Of a DNA stretch of 64,000 nt, positions 54,185 through 64,000 are shown piece by piece (positions within the stretch are counted from its first letter, which is position 1; each line of letters begins with the position of its first letter). A program made the position numbers and the translations under genes. This DNA is from Enterovibrio coralii. Lineage in GTDB: Bacteria > Pseudomonadota > Gammaproteobacteria > Enterobacterales > Vibrionaceae. The notes beneath the pieces were generated by a model. It had not been told where the DNA came from. It saw only the letters and a list, made by a program, of their open reading frames with translations, and ran no database searches. Where the stretch lies: assembly GCF_001559595.1 (NCBI RefSeq), contig NZ_LNTY01000059.1, positions 124,001 to 188,000 on the forward strand, given 5' to 3'.

Positions 54185-55954
54185 CTATAAAATCGTGGTG
54201 CCGAGGTAGTCGATGTTATCCGCATCCGTCCAAATGGTGATTTGCGCATCACTGTACATGTCATCGAACACATAGGCTTGTAGATCGCTGACCTGACCAG
54301 CGGTGAGCCCCATTTTCGCAATCATGTCAGGGGTGATGGTGGCTGCTGGTGTGGCGGAGGCATTGTATTCCCAGTTGATGCCCGTGAAGTTAAGCGTATC
54401 GTCGCCATCTCCTAGCCAAGCAACAAAACCTTGCCAATCTGCATTGTTGGTATCGTCAGATTGTTCATCAATCTCATGAAGGTTGATGGTAACGGTTTGG
54501 GCACTGCTGTCGCCAATTACCGCTTCTACACCCGCGATCACATTGCCAGTGATACTCGGATCAGACTGATAGGTTGCACCCGTAAAATCTGCGTGCTGCT
54601 CACCCACAATTTTCATGGTGTCGAAGCCTGATGAGGCATCATAACGGTGTTCATTGATTTGTGTTCCACCGGGCAGCGTTTTGGTTTGCCCCTGAAAATC
54701 GTTGGCATCGAAGATGAGGGTGTCAGAGTTGATGCTCCCCGTCAGGCTATCGACGCCGCCTTGTCCATCCAGAATATTGTCTGCACTGAACCAGCCTGCG
54801 ACGAGTAAATCATCGCCGTCTCCGCCATAGAGTTGATTGCTGCCAACGTTGCCGTAAAGCTCATCGTTGCCGACGCCACCATAAAGCGTGTCGTTACCTT
54901 GCTTGCCGTACAGCTTGTCGTCGCCTTCGCCACCGTAAATCTCGTCGTCACCCGCATTGCCGCGAAGATCATCATCACCATCATCGCCGTAGATTTCATC
55001 ATCGCCTGTGCCGCCGAAGACAAGGTCATTGCCATCACCGGCTTCGATGTAATCATTGCCGCCGTCGCCATAGATTTTGTCTACACCTTCCTCTCCGAAG
55101 ATGTCATCGTTACCGGCACCGCCGCGCAGTTCATCATCGCCTTGTTGACCTTCCAGTAGATCGTCACCAGCACCGCCATGAAGCTCGTCGTTATCAAAGC
55201 CGCCCCAAAGCTCGTCGTCTCCGTCACCGCCTTCAAGTTTGTCGTCGCCATTCTGGCCGTAGAGCTTGTCGTCACCGTCTCCACCATGAAGGTGGTCATT
55301 GTCGTTGCCACCCCACGCACGGTCGTTACCATCGCCGCCGGAGATAACGTCATTGCCGTTTCCGCCAGTAAGTGCATCGTCACCGCCTTCTCCGATGAGA
55401 TAATCATCGCCGTCATAGCCAAACAAAGAGTCATTGCCGTGGGTGGAGGTGTCGCCTGATGCAATTTCTTCAACGTTGATTGCCACATCGTCAGACGAAA
55501 TGTCAGTGTTTACGTCAGCAAGGTTGAACGGGGTCCATTCAAACGAGGGTAGGTCAGTGGCCGGAATGGTGAAGAAAACCAGCTTGGCACCGTCAGGCAC
55601 ATTTATGTCGATGGCAGAGCCGCGCTCGGCAGTCGTTACTGCATCCACAACGATTTCGCGGCTAACTACGTTGCCGCTGCTATCTAAAATGGCATAACCG
55701 AGACTTTGTTCTTCGGTTACATCGAAGTCGAATTGTGACAATGTGACAGTCAGGAAGGTATTTTCAGTGATATCGTAGCTTCCGTCAGTGTTTGCCGTGA
55801 GCGAGGTGATGTCATCCGCGGAAGAGTCACCATAGGCTCGGTCGTCGCCGCCGTAACCGCGTAAGATATCGTTGTCACCGAGACCATAAAGTGTGTCGTT
55901 GTCTGAGGTGCCCGCGAGATCGTCCTGCGAGCTGCTACCAGTGATTGTGGCCAT
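54185..55954 (-). CDS. RTX-repeat calcium-binding protein, probable type I secretion substrate
   Basis: 589 residues, strongly acidic. Two blocks of nonapeptide RTX repeats (GGxGxDxUx): a short one at the N-terminus (DDLAGTSDNDTLYGLGDND, about 10-45) and a long one at about 175-385 (many GGDGDD, GGAGDD and GGEGDD units). They bind calcium and fold outside the cell. No Sec signal peptide. The C-terminal 190 residues are non-repeat and probably hold the type I secretion signal. No adhesin, protease or lipase domain is recognised. No hlyB/hlyD/tolC genes are nearby. Confidence 0.85.
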   Translation of the reverse strand: MATITGSSSQDDLAGTSDNDTLYGLGDNDILRGYGGDDRAYGDSSADDITSLTANTDGSYDITENTFLTVTLSQFDFDVTEEQSLGYAILDSSGNVVSREIVVDAVTTAERGSAIDINVPDGAKLVFFTIPATDLPSFEWTPFNLADVNTDISSDDVAINVEEIASGDTSTHGNDSLFGYDGDDYLIGEGGDDALTGGNGNDVISGGDGNDRAWGGNDNDHLHGGDGDDKLYGQNGDDKLEGGDGDDELWGGFDNDELHGGAGDDLLEGQQGDDELRGGAGNDDIFGEEGVDKIYGDGGNDYIEAGDGNDLVFGGTGDDEIYGDDGDDDLRGNAGDDEIYGGEGDDKLYGKQGNDTLYGGVGNDELYGNVGSNQLYGGDGDDLLVAGWFSADNILDGQGGVDSLTGSINSDTLIFDANDFQGQTKTLPGGTQINEHRYDASSGFDTMKIVGEQHADFTGATYQSDPSITGNVIAGVEAVIGDSSAQTVTINLHEIDEQSDDTNNADWQGFVAWLGDGDDTLNFTGINWEYNASATPAATITPDMIAKMGLTAGQVSDLQAYVFDDMYSDAQITIWTDADNIDYLGTTIL

Positions 55955-56330
55955 GCTTGAGTACCCTGTATTCTGGAGGCTGGGGTGACAGTGTTAAGCC
56001 AGGCCGATTGGCAAACACAAATAGGAAAGAGCCGCACAGAAAACAGCTGATTGCGGGAAAACATGTTTTAGTGAAACTGGTTTCTGTCACCTGCCAGATG
56101 CTGACAAAGGTGGCAAATTGCCGCACAGTACTCAAGGTGGTAGGTGCGTATTCATATTAAAATCAGTAATATTGTGTTTACATTCATGCCGGATGTTGCA
56201 CTAAAGCACGTAGAAAGAATGGTTCTGAGTATGATGAACGACTGACAGTGAAAATTTTTTGAACGTACAGTTGTTAAGTCAGCGTACTCACTAAAACGCG
56301 CGTATTGAAAGTAAAGGATTATAAGAAACT
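55955..56330. other. Divergent intergenic region RTX gene-yeaC
   Basis: 376 bp. Promoter region for both genes, A/T-rich toward yeaC; AAAGGA lies upstream of the yeaC ATG. No gene or strong operator seen. Confidence 0.4.
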
Positions 56331-56615
56331 ATGGATATTGAACAGCTGTTATCCAACGTGACCCCAGAAGTGTTTGAGCGTTTGAGTTATGCCGTGGAAA
56401 CAGGGAAATGGCCTGAAGGCACACCGTTAACGCCAGAGCAGCGTGACAATGCGATGCAACTTGTCATGTTGTACCAATCTCGCCACAACACTGACCCACA
56501 GCACATGAGTGTGGCCGCGGGCGGAGATATCAAACTCAAATCGAAAGCTGAGCTGAAGCGAGAGTTTGCGGCGGGGCAGGATACGATTGTCCAGACAAAG
56601 CTGGATGATGCTTAA
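56331..56615 (+). CDS. yeaC: YeaC family protein (DUF1315)
   Basis: 94 residues. MDIEQLLSNVTPEVFERLSYAVETGKWPEGTPL is the family start; a small helical cytoplasmic protein of unknown function, found near msrB and ansA in many gammaproteobacteria. Confidence 0.88.
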   Translation: MDIEQLLSNVTPEVFERLSYAVETGKWPEGTPLTPEQRDNAMQLVMLYQSRHNTDPQHMSVAAGGDIKLKSKAELKREFAAGQDTIVQTKLDDA

Positions 56616-56622
56616 GAAAACA

Positions 56623-56650
56623 AAAAAACGGCCTGATGGCCGTTTTTTAT
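56623..56650. terminator. Bidirectional terminator between yeaC and ansA
   Basis: AAAAAACGGCC / GGCCGTTTTTT stem with A-run and T-run. Confidence 0.9.
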
Positions 56651-56678
56651 ATCGGTGCGTTAGCAGTAACGGATTCGC

Positions 56679-57695
56679 TTAGTGGGTGAGCTCACCACGC
56701 AGGTTTGCCTGCAATTGGGTGCGAATTTCCGTCATCGGCAAATCTTGACTGAGCAAGAAGTGCAGTTTCGCCAACGCCGATTCTGGCGTCATGTCGTAGC
56801 CGCTCAACACGCCAGCATCTGCAAGCGCACAGCCCGTCGCATAACCGCCCATATTCACTTTACCCGCCAGACATTGCGTGAGGTTTAACACAACCACACC
56901 TCGGTCAGTCGCTTCTCGAAGAAGACCCAGCAGCTCTTTGTTCTGAGGCGCATTGCCGACACCAAAGGTCAGCAAAATCATCGCATTAACCGGTTGTTTA
57001 AGAGCATTGCGGATCACTTCTGGTGAGATGCCTGGGTACATCATGATGATGGCGACAGGCTGCTCAGTGATGGTGTGAACCTTGAAAGCACCTTCTGGTT
57101 TCTTGTCAATTTCACCGCCCAGCAGCTGGATGTTGATACCTGCTTCCAAAAGTGGTGGCAGGTTTGGCGACGTGAATGCATTGAAGCCATCTGCATGTGA
57201 CTTGGTGCTGCGGTTACCGCGAAGCAATTGGTTATTAAAGAACAGTGTCACTTCGTTGATCGGGTAATTTGCAGCAATATGCAGCGCGTTCAGCAAGTTT
57301 GCCTGACCGTCTGAGCGAAGCTCGGCCAAGGGAATTTGAGAGCCCGTGATGATGACTGGCTTGTCGAGATTTTCCAGCATGAAAGACAGGGCAGAAGCCG
57401 TGTACGCCATGGTGTCAGTACCATGAAGGATCACAAAGCCGTCGTACTTGTCGTAGTTGTCACGGATGTCATCCGCGATACGTTGCCACTCCGCAGGTGT
57501 CATATCGGCAGAGTCGATAAGCGGACTGTATTCATGGATGGTGAATTCTGGCATCTCTGGACGATGGAATTCCGGCATCTGTTGAAGCTGTTGCTGCATA
57601 AAACCGGACACAGGAATATAACCCTGCTCTGACTTCAACATGCCAATCGTGCCGCCTGTATAGGCGATATAAATATGTTTTCTTTCCATCTTCAC
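56679..57695 (-). CDS. ansA: Type I L-asparaginase AnsA
   Basis: 338 residues; the M at position 3 is an alternative start. Cytoplasmic hydrolysis of asparagine to aspartate and ammonia. First catalytic Thr in AYTGGTIGM (about 12-20), second set in ILHGTDTMAYTASALSF with the Thr-Asp pair (about 88-104). No signal peptide, fitting the cytoplasmic type I enzyme. Next to sppA as in E. coli. Confidence 0.93.
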   Translation of the reverse strand: MKMERKHIYIAYTGGTIGMLKSEQGYIPVSGFMQQQLQQMPEFHRPEMPEFTIHEYSPLIDSADMTPAEWQRIADDIRDNYDKYDGFVILHGTDTMAYTASALSFMLENLDKPVIITGSQIPLAELRSDGQANLLNALHIAANYPINEVTLFFNNQLLRGNRSTKSHADGFNAFTSPNLPPLLEAGINIQLLGGEIDKKPEGAFKVHTITEQPVAIIMMYPGISPEVIRNALKQPVNAMILLTFGVGNAPQNKELLGLLREATDRGVVVLNLTQCLAGKVNMGGYATGCALADAGVLSGYDMTPESALAKLHFLLSQDLPMTEIRTQLQANLRGELTH

Positions 57696-57745
57696 AACAT
57701 CAATCTGTTCGTGGGTGTGGGCGCATTATACGTACCACAACCGCG

Positions 57746-57773
57746 AAAAAAACCCCGGCATGCGCCGGGGTTC
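57746..57773 (-). terminator. Terminator after sppA
   Basis: AACCCCGGC-ATGC-GCCGGGGTT stem; T-run on the minus strand. Confidence 0.9.
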
Positions 57774-57775
57774 TC

Positions 57776-59632
57776 TCAGTTTTCAAAATAACTGCAATTT
57801 GGACACATGGCGTAGCGGCCATTCGGGTCATTAAAGTTGCTTAAGTTATTCATTTCGCTGGTGGCAACTTCGGCGAAATCTTGTACCACGGAAGGCAGTT
57901 TTAAATGGGTGTTGAGGTCCAAAGCGACTGAAGCTTGGTTCATTAACTCCACGATAAATTGCTGCGCAGGAGACAGCGGCTCTTCCATCCAATTCAGTGA
58001 GTAACTGTCGATGTTCGCAAGCTCTGCTGCGGTGTTGATGGCATCATCAAAATCACCAAGCTGGTCAACTAAGCCGCGCTTCATGGCATCGTAACCGGTC
58101 CAAACGCGACCCTGCGCCACCAAATCCACGTCTTCGAGTGACAAGTTACGTTGGTTTGCGACAAGGCTGATAAAGCGTTGGTAACCGTTTTCGATACCCA
58201 GTTGCATCATCTCACCGATTTCTTCTGGCAGCGCGCGTGTTACGCCAACGCCAGCAAAAGGTGTGGTACCAATTCCGTCGCTGTATACACCGTATTTCGC
58301 CAGTGCATCTTCAAATGTGGTGAGGATGCCGAAAATACCGATAGAGCCAGTAATCGTGGTTGGCTGAGCAATGATCTTGTTAGCACTGGTTGAAATCCAG
58401 TAACCACCAGATGCGGCCACGGATGACATTGAAACAACAACGGGTTTGCCCGCTTCTTTCAATGCTTCCACTTCGTTACGAATAACTTCAGACGCAAAGG
58501 CACTGCCACCTGCACTGTCGACACGCAGCACAACGGCTTTGATTGCATCGTTTAATCGTGCATCACGAAGCAGGGCCGCCGTGGTGTCACCACCAACAGT
58601 CCCTTCGGTTTCAAAGCCATCAACAATGGCACCGCTTGCCACGATAACGGCAATTTGATTGGCATTCGGTAAGGTGAAGTTCAGCGGCGCATAGTCGTAA
58701 ATGCTGACGTAGTTAAAGCTGTCTTTGCCATTGCTGCCAAACACTTCAGCCAGTTTTGCGCGAATTTGTTGGCGAGTCAGCAGTTCATCTACCAAGCCCA
58801 TTTGTTGGGTTAGCATGGCGAAATCACCATCGACCGCTTCGAGGTTGCGAAGCAAGGTATCTGTGTCTGGCGACAGAGACTCTGGTGTGATGCCACGGTT
58901 CGCCGCAACGTCATCAACATAAGCTCCCCAAAGCTGGTTTAGCCAGACAGCATTTGACTCTTTCGCTTCGTTTGACATGTCGGTGCGCGTATACGGCTCG
59001 ACGAAAGACTTGTAGGTACCAACGCGGAAAACATGGGTCGTGATATCCAGCTTCTTCAAAAGATCTTTGAAGTACAGGTTGTACGTCCCATAGCCACGCA
59101 ATAATACCGCACCGTCTGGAGCCATAAGCACTTCGTCAGCGTAGCTCGCTAAGTAGTATTGGCTTTGACTATAGTGACCACCGATTGCCACCACATGCTT
59201 GCCAGTTGCTTTGAACTCATTGATGGCTTTAGCGATGTAACGAAGCTTGGTCAGGCTGGTTTCCTGCATATCGGCAAGGCTCAGCACCATCCCGTTGATC
59301 TTGTCGTCTTTGGCTGCCGCTCGGATTTGGTCGACCACGTCATAAAGGACATTTTCAAATTGAATCTGTTGGCCGAAGAGGTTGCGCGTGGCGTAATCGT
59401 AAGGGTCTAGGCGACGTTGTTTTTCAACAATGGGGCCAGACAAGTCAACCAACAGCGCACGGGCTGGTTGTTCTTGTGGCTTTGGAGCCGGTGTGTGTTC
59501 GGCAGTGAAGGCAAAGTAAATCGCCACCAATATCCCGATAAAAATCAGATTTAGCAGCAATTGGCGTGCGAAAGTGATGGTCTTCCAGATCCACTTCAGC
59601 ACATTACCGATAAATTTAAAAAGCGTTTTCAT
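57776..59632 (-). CDS. sppA: Signal peptide peptidase SppA (67K type)
   Basis: 618 residues from MKTLFKFIGNVLKWIW, equal to E. coli SppA; the longer frame upstream is rejected because it has no homologous start. One N-terminal TM anchor (about 23-43), then two tandem protease domains facing the periplasm. Catalytic Lys in the first half (FRVGTYKSFVEPYTRTDM) and Ser in SMSSVAASGGYWIS (about 405). It degrades cleaved signal peptides. Confidence 0.93.
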   Translation of the reverse strand: MKTLFKFIGNVLKWIWKTITFARQLLLNLIFIGILVAIYFAFTAEHTPAPKPQEQPARALLVDLSGPIVEKQRRLDPYDYATRNLFGQQIQFENVLYDVVDQIRAAAKDDKINGMVLSLADMQETSLTKLRYIAKAINEFKATGKHVVAIGGHYSQSQYYLASYADEVLMAPDGAVLLRGYGTYNLYFKDLLKKLDITTHVFRVGTYKSFVEPYTRTDMSNEAKESNAVWLNQLWGAYVDDVAANRGITPESLSPDTDTLLRNLEAVDGDFAMLTQQMGLVDELLTRQQIRAKLAEVFGSNGKDSFNYVSIYDYAPLNFTLPNANQIAVIVASGAIVDGFETEGTVGGDTTAALLRDARLNDAIKAVVLRVDSAGGSAFASEVIRNEVEALKEAGKPVVVSMSSVAASGGYWISTSANKIIAQPTTITGSIGIFGILTTFEDALAKYGVYSDGIGTTPFAGVGVTRALPEEIGEMMQLGIENGYQRFISLVANQRNLSLEDVDLVAQGRVWTGYDAMKRGLVDQLGDFDDAINTAAELANIDSYSLNWMEEPLSPAQQFIVELMNQASVALDLNTHLKLPSVVQDFAEVATSEMNNLSNFNDPNGRYAMCPNCSYFEN

Positions 59633-59793
59633 TTGGTTATCCAGCTTCTTGTCCTGACTGTAATCGTAACGAATCCTGTTTAGTTTACCTAGCTTTGATT
59701 TGTGTTGTGAAAATGTAAACAGTTGTTTGAATTTTTGCTTAAGTGGGGTTATGTTGGTCAGACCAGAACTAATAATTATCATGGATGCATTTT

Positions 59794-61802
59794 ATGAGCT
59801 CGCCGTACCCACATTTACTTGCTCCACTGGATCTTGGTTTTACTACGTTGAAAAATCGTGTGTTGATGGGATCGATGCACACAGGCCTTGAAGAATCCAA
59901 CGATGGATTCCAAAAACTCGCCGCGTTTTACGCAGAGCGCGCCAAAGGTGGCGTTGGCCTTATCGTCACGGGAGGCTTCTCTCCAAATTTCCGAGGGCGT
60001 TTGCACCCACTCAGTGCACAATTTAGCAGTGGAAGAGCGGCCAGAGCTCATCGCACCATCACCGACGCTGTACACGAGCATGGCGGGAAAATTGCCCTTC
60101 AATTGCTGCATGCCGGGCGCTATGCGATGCACCCTTTTGCGGTGAGTGCATCGGATACTCGGTCACCTATCTCCAAGTTTGCGCCATCCGCCATGAGCGA
60201 GCGTCAGATCCGAAACACCATCAATGATTTTGCCAAAAGCGCAGAGCTGGCGCGTGAAGCCGGCTACGACGGCGTGGAAATCATGGGGTCTGAAGGGTAT
60301 CTCATCAATCAGTTTATCTGTGTTCGCGCCAACACCCGCTACGATGACTGGGGCGGAAGCTATGAGAACCGTATTCGTTTCCCCATCGAAATCGTAAAAG
60401 CGGTGCGCGAGCGCGTTGGCCGAGATTTCATCATCGTATTTCGTCTCTCTATGCTGGATCTGGTTGAGCAAGGCAGCACCAAAGAAGAAGTGGTGCAACT
60501 GGCGAAAGCGTTGGAGCAAGCCGGTGTCACCATTCTCAATACCGGTATTGGCTGGCATGAAGCGCGTATTCCTACCATTGCAACGCAAGTGCCGCGCGCT
60601 GCATTTAGCTGGGTAACGGAGAAGCTCAAAGGTGAAGTGTCGATTCCCTTGGTGACCTGTAACCGTATCAACACGCCAGAAGTCGCGGAGTCGATTCTGG
60701 AAAAAGGACAGGCAGATATGGTCTCGATGGCGCGTCCGTTTCTGGCTGATGCCAACTTTGTGGCTAAGGCAGAAGCGAATCAATCTGATGACATCAACAC
60801 CTGTATTGCCTGTAATCAGGCGTGTTTGGACCATGTCTTTAAAGGTAAGCGGGCGAGCTGTCTGGTGAACCCACAAGCCTGTTATGAAACCGAATTGACA
60901 GTGACACCCGCTGCGCAAAAACGCCGCGTCGCTGTGGTGGGCGGTGGCATGGCGGGGATGTCTTTCGCCGTTACGGCTGCAGAGCGAGGCTTTGATGTCG
61001 TGATCTTCGAGGCCAGAGAAACCTTGGGTGGCCAGTTTAACCTCGCGATGCAAATTCCAGGTAAAGAGGAATTCAAAGAATCTATCCGTTATTTCACCAA
61101 GAAAGTGGCCGACTGGGGCATTGATGTGCGCTTGAACACAAAGGCTACTGCACAAGATCTTGAAGGTTTCGACGAAGTGGTTGTCGCGACGGGAGTGAAG
61201 CCGCGCATGCCGGGTATTCCGGGGGTGGAACATGAAAAAGTGATTGATTATCAAACCTTGATTCGTGAACAGCCCAAGCTTGGAAACCGTGTTGCTGTTA
61301 TTGGTGCTGGCGGTATCGGGATTGATGTCGCACCATGATCACTGAGCCTGAAAACCAAACGCTGGATGAGTGGTTGCAAGATTGGGGTATCGATAAATCT
61401 TTGGGTCACGAAGGTGGTTTGTTACCTCAAGCGCATTACATATCTCAGCGTCAGGTGTGGTTGCTCCAACGCCGTCCAGGACGAGTGGGGAAAGGCCCCG
61501 GTAAAACAACTGGCTGGATACACAGAAAAACGTTGGAGAAACGTGGCGTTGAATTGATGGGCGGTGTCAGCTACGAAAAAATTGATGACGAAGGCCTGCA
61601 CATTTCGCTCGAAGGCCAGCCGCATATATTGCCCGCAGACCATATTATTCTTTGCGCTGGACAGGAGTCGGTTAATGACCTTGCCAATGAGCTCAAAGAT
61701 AAAGGCCAAACCGTTCACATTATCGGTGGTGCGGAGAAGGCTGGCGAACTCGATGCGAAACGCGCGATTCGCCAAGGGGTCAAACTCGCTATTTCACTTT
61801 AA
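59794..61802 (+). CDS. fadH: 2,4-dienoyl-CoA reductase FadH, frame broken near 61332
   Basis: Joined across one missing base it has 669 residues, near the E. coli 672. NADPH-dependent reduction of 2,4-dienoyl-CoA in degradation of unsaturated fatty acids. FMN barrel domain first (LDLGFTTLKNRVLMGSMHTGLEE, LLHAGRYAMHPF), then the [4Fe-4S] Cys cluster (CIACNQACLDHVF, CLVNP), then FAD/NADPH domains (VVGGGMAGMSFAVTAAERG, VIGAGGIGIDVA). The first frame stops right after GGIGIDVAP at 61338; the second starts at MITEPENQT, overlapping by ATGA. Because the NADPH domain continues across it, this is a break, not two genes. Confidence 0.9.
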
Positions 61803-61831
61803 TCGTTTTCCACTGTGCGATTACCACAAAA

Positions 61832-61856
61832 TCTGAAGGGAGTTACCCCTTCAGTT
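61832..61856 (+). terminator. Terminator after fadH
   Basis: CTGAAGGG-AGTTA-CCCCTTCAG stem followed by TTTTG. Confidence 0.85.
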
Positions 61857-61908
61857 TTGTGGTATTTTTGTTTGTGAGTTCAATTGTTTTTTCTATCTCG
61901 GGATTTTT

Positions 61909-62456
61909 ATGGACGCTCTCAGTCTTCTTACGCAACGCCGTTCCATTCCACGTCTTCTTGCGCCTGCGCCTGAAGGGGAAGCTTTGCAGAATATGCTCGC
62001 AGCGGGTCTTCGTGCTCCAGACCATGGTGCATTAACGCCATGGGAATTTGTGATTGCGACTGGCGAAGGCTAGATAAGCTTTCTGGGATTTTGAAAGCGG
62101 CGGCTGAAGCGGATAATGAAGATGCTGCTGTGGTAGAAAAGGCCACCAATGCACCTTACCGCGCGCCTATGGTTATCACTGTGATTGCCCGTACGAAACA
62201 ACACGATAAAGTGCCAGTTATCGAACAACATATCTCTGCAGGCTGTGCAGCACAAGCTATGCAGATGGCTGCGGTCGCGCAGGGTTTTCAAGGCTTTTGG
62301 CGCACGGGTAAGTGGGCGTACCACGCAAGTGTTCGTGAAGCGTTTGGCGTGTCAGGCAACGATGAGATTGTCGGCTTCTTGTATGTCGGAACACCAGATT
62401 GCACGCCAGCAAACGCGCCGAAGCGTGACACTGACAAGTACGTAAAATACCTCTGA
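61909..62456 (+). CDS. ydjA: NAD(P)H nitroreductase YdjA, frame broken near 62070
   Basis: 548 bp, one short of 182 codons plus stop (E. coli YdjA: 183 residues). A small FMN nitroreductase. The first frame gives MDALSLLTQRRSIPRLLAPAPEGEALQNMLAAGLRAPDHGALTPWEFVI and stops at 62070; the other frame continues with RAPMVITVIAR, SAGCAAQAMQMAAVAQG and VGFLYVGTP. Both halves align to E. coli YdjA from memory. ydjA between sppA and topB is conserved gene order. Confidence 0.9.
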
Positions 62457-62570
62457 TTTTCCGCTGAAAACCTGATCTTGAGATTTAACTGGATGTATAT
62501 CCAGTTAAATCTTGTGTGACTTGCCCTTTTTCGTTAGATTTAATGCCATTACTTTTCTGTCAGAGTTCTT

Positions 62571-64000
62571 ATGGCACGCCTGTTTATCGCCGAAAAACCG
62601 AGCCTCGGCCGCGCAATCGTCGCTGCATTGCCAAAACCCCACAAAAATAACGAAGGTTACGTGGTTGCCGGAAACGGTGACACGGTGACTTGGTGTATCG
62701 GCCATTTGCTAGAGCAGGCTGAGCCAGATGCTTACGATGAGAAATATAAGGTCTGGCGGCTTGAACATCTTCCTATCTTGCCTGAGCAGTGGATCCTCAA
62801 ACCGCGTAAATCGGCAGCAAAACAGCTTTCTGTGGTTAAGAAACTGCTTAAGCAATTCGATGATATCGTGCACGCGGGTGACCCTGATAGGGAAGGGCAA
62901 TTGCTGGTGGATGAGGTGCTTAGCTTTGCCAAGTTACCCGCAGCCAAAAAGCAGCGTATTCAGCGTTTGTTGATCAACGATCTCAACACCTCGGCCGTGA
63001 AAAAAGCCCTGTCAGCACTCAAAAGTAACCTGGATTTTGTGCCACTGTCGGTGTCTGCACTGGCACGCTCTCGTGCAGATTGGCTTTACGGTATGAATAT
63101 GTCTCGTGCTTACACCTTGCTTGGCAAGCAAGCTGGGTATCAAGGCGTACTTTCTGTTGGCCGAGTACAGACGCCAGTCTTGGGGTTGGTCGTAAGGCGA
63201 GACAGGGAAATTGCAAACTTTATTCCTAAGCCGTTTTACCAGTTAGATGCGGTCATACCTTGTAATGGCAGCGACATTCTCGCGCGTTGGCAGCCAAGTG
63301 AATCATGCCAGCTTGGCAGGATGAAGACGGGCGTATGCTGTCACGAAAGCTCGTTGAAAATGTCGCTAAGCGTATTGAAGGACAACCTGCGCATGTCACT
63401 GATGCTGAGCGTAAAAGTACCAAGCAGGCTCCGCCATTACCTTACAGCTTGTCAGCACTGCAAATCGACGCAGCAAAAAGCTTTAACATGAGCGCGGCAG
63501 ACGTGCTGGCGTGTTGTCAGGCTTTATATGAAAAGCACAAGGTCATCACCTATCCGCGCTCGGATTGTCGTTACTTACCTAAAGATCATTTCAAAGAGGC
63601 ATCTTCAGTTGTTCAGGCTGTGAAGAAGACGGCTTCTTCGTTGGCGAGTGCGGTCGATGGGGCTAACACGTCACTGAAATCCAAAGCATGGAATGACAGT
63701 AAGGTTGAAGCGCACCATGCCATTATTCCCACGGGGAAAAGCACGGTATCGCTTAGTGGTAGAGAGCTGAGTGTTTACGAGCTCATTGCCCGTCAATACT
63801 TGATGCAGTTCTATCCTTCTGCCGAATATGCAGAAGCGAAATTGACCTTTGATATTGCAGGCGGCGTGTTTATCGCTAAAGGCAAAAAGCTAATGCTGGA
63901 AGGGTGGCGAGCACTGATTGCGAGAGATTCTGCCAGTCAAAAAGAAGATTTAGAGAGCCTAGTGCCACCGTTAGACAAGGGCACAGTGTTAACTTGTCTG
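62571..64000 (+). CDS. topB: DNA topoisomerase III, frame broken near 63305, 3' end outside window
   Basis: Type IA topoisomerase that resolves recombination and replication intermediates. N-terminal Toprim domain (LFIAEKPSLGRAIVAALP, with the acidic triad in HAGDPDREGQLLVDEVL). The first frame ends at 63491 after drifting out of family sequence at about WQPSESC; another frame carries on from AWQDEDGRMLSRKLVENV and holds the active-site Tyr in HKVITYPRSDCRYLP. The frame change comes from one missing base. About 477 codons are visible; the C-terminal part lies beyond 64000. Confidence 0.92.

Noticed and set aside
61335..61338. Two separate overlapping genes at the fadH break (ATGA overlap)
   Set aside because: The NADPH-binding domain runs through the junction and the sum equals the normal FadH length.
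1..64000. tRNA or rRNA genes
   Set aside because: None was recognised by eye in the intergenic regions.

Overview
The window comes from a marine gammaproteobacterium, most likely a member of the Vibrionaceae (Grimontia/Enterovibrio/Vibrio-like). This rests on E. coli-like synteny blocks (msrB/gapA/yeaD, yeaC, ansA, sppA-ydjA-topB, nhaB/fadR, prkA-yeaH-spoVR), a long FadR of about 283 residues as in Vibrio, and betaine uptake and catabolism genes.

Region 1 (1-7613) is the distal part of a Tn7-like transposon carrying a type I-F3 CRISPR-Cas system (a CAST). It holds the 3' part of cas6, a short CRISPR array (633-840) whose last two repeats are degenerate, a complete but divergent 4.5S SRP RNA gene (880-989), and cargo genes. 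The transposon end lies at 7487-7613, with TnsB-type repeats and a terminal ACA. The spacer between the two atypical repeats (781-812) matches the conserved core of bacterial SRP RNA, with mismatches at every sixth position, so it looks like the homing guide to the chromosomal ffs gene. The SRP RNA copy inside the element differs from this guide within the seed. That suggests a guide-resistant spare ffs, and it is the most interesting feature of the window. Cargo includes a CBASS anti-phage operon (CD-NTase, E2-like protein, two-TM SAVED effector) with a divergent WYL regulator (CapW type), a coupled zinc phospholipase C/lipoprotein pair and a CoiA-like zinc-ribbon protein.

Region 2 (7.7-29.3 kb) holds an AbaSI-like nuclease at the transposon flank, focA, and a glycine betaine demethylation cluster (gbcA, gbcB, a class V aminotransferase). 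It continues with hdfR, a chemoreceptor, a LysR/glyoxalase divergent pair, a Fur-box-preceded metal exporter, a dicarboxylate symporter, an FeS photolyase facing a BLUF photoreceptor, and two tandem BCCT betaine transporters. The BCCT transporters could feed the gbc pathway.

Region 3 (29.4-44 kb) contains a cNMP/CBS/DUF294 protein with a DnaQ-like exonuclease, slyD, a lipoprotein, a sugar acetyltransferase, two Cys-cluster proteins, small regulators, dusC, a SEC-C protein, a MutT-like hydrolase, dsbB and nhaB. Region 4 (44-64 kb) contains fadR, spoVR-yeaH-prkA, yeaD, gapA, msrB, an RTX-repeat protein, yeaC, ansA, sppA, fadH, ydjA and partial topB.

Twelve genes outside the transposon are split by frameshifts. 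In every complete one, restoring one to three missing bases gives a normal full-length protein, several times in short homopolymers. Deletion-type sequencing error is the likeliest cause, so I annotate them as single genes with a broken frame.
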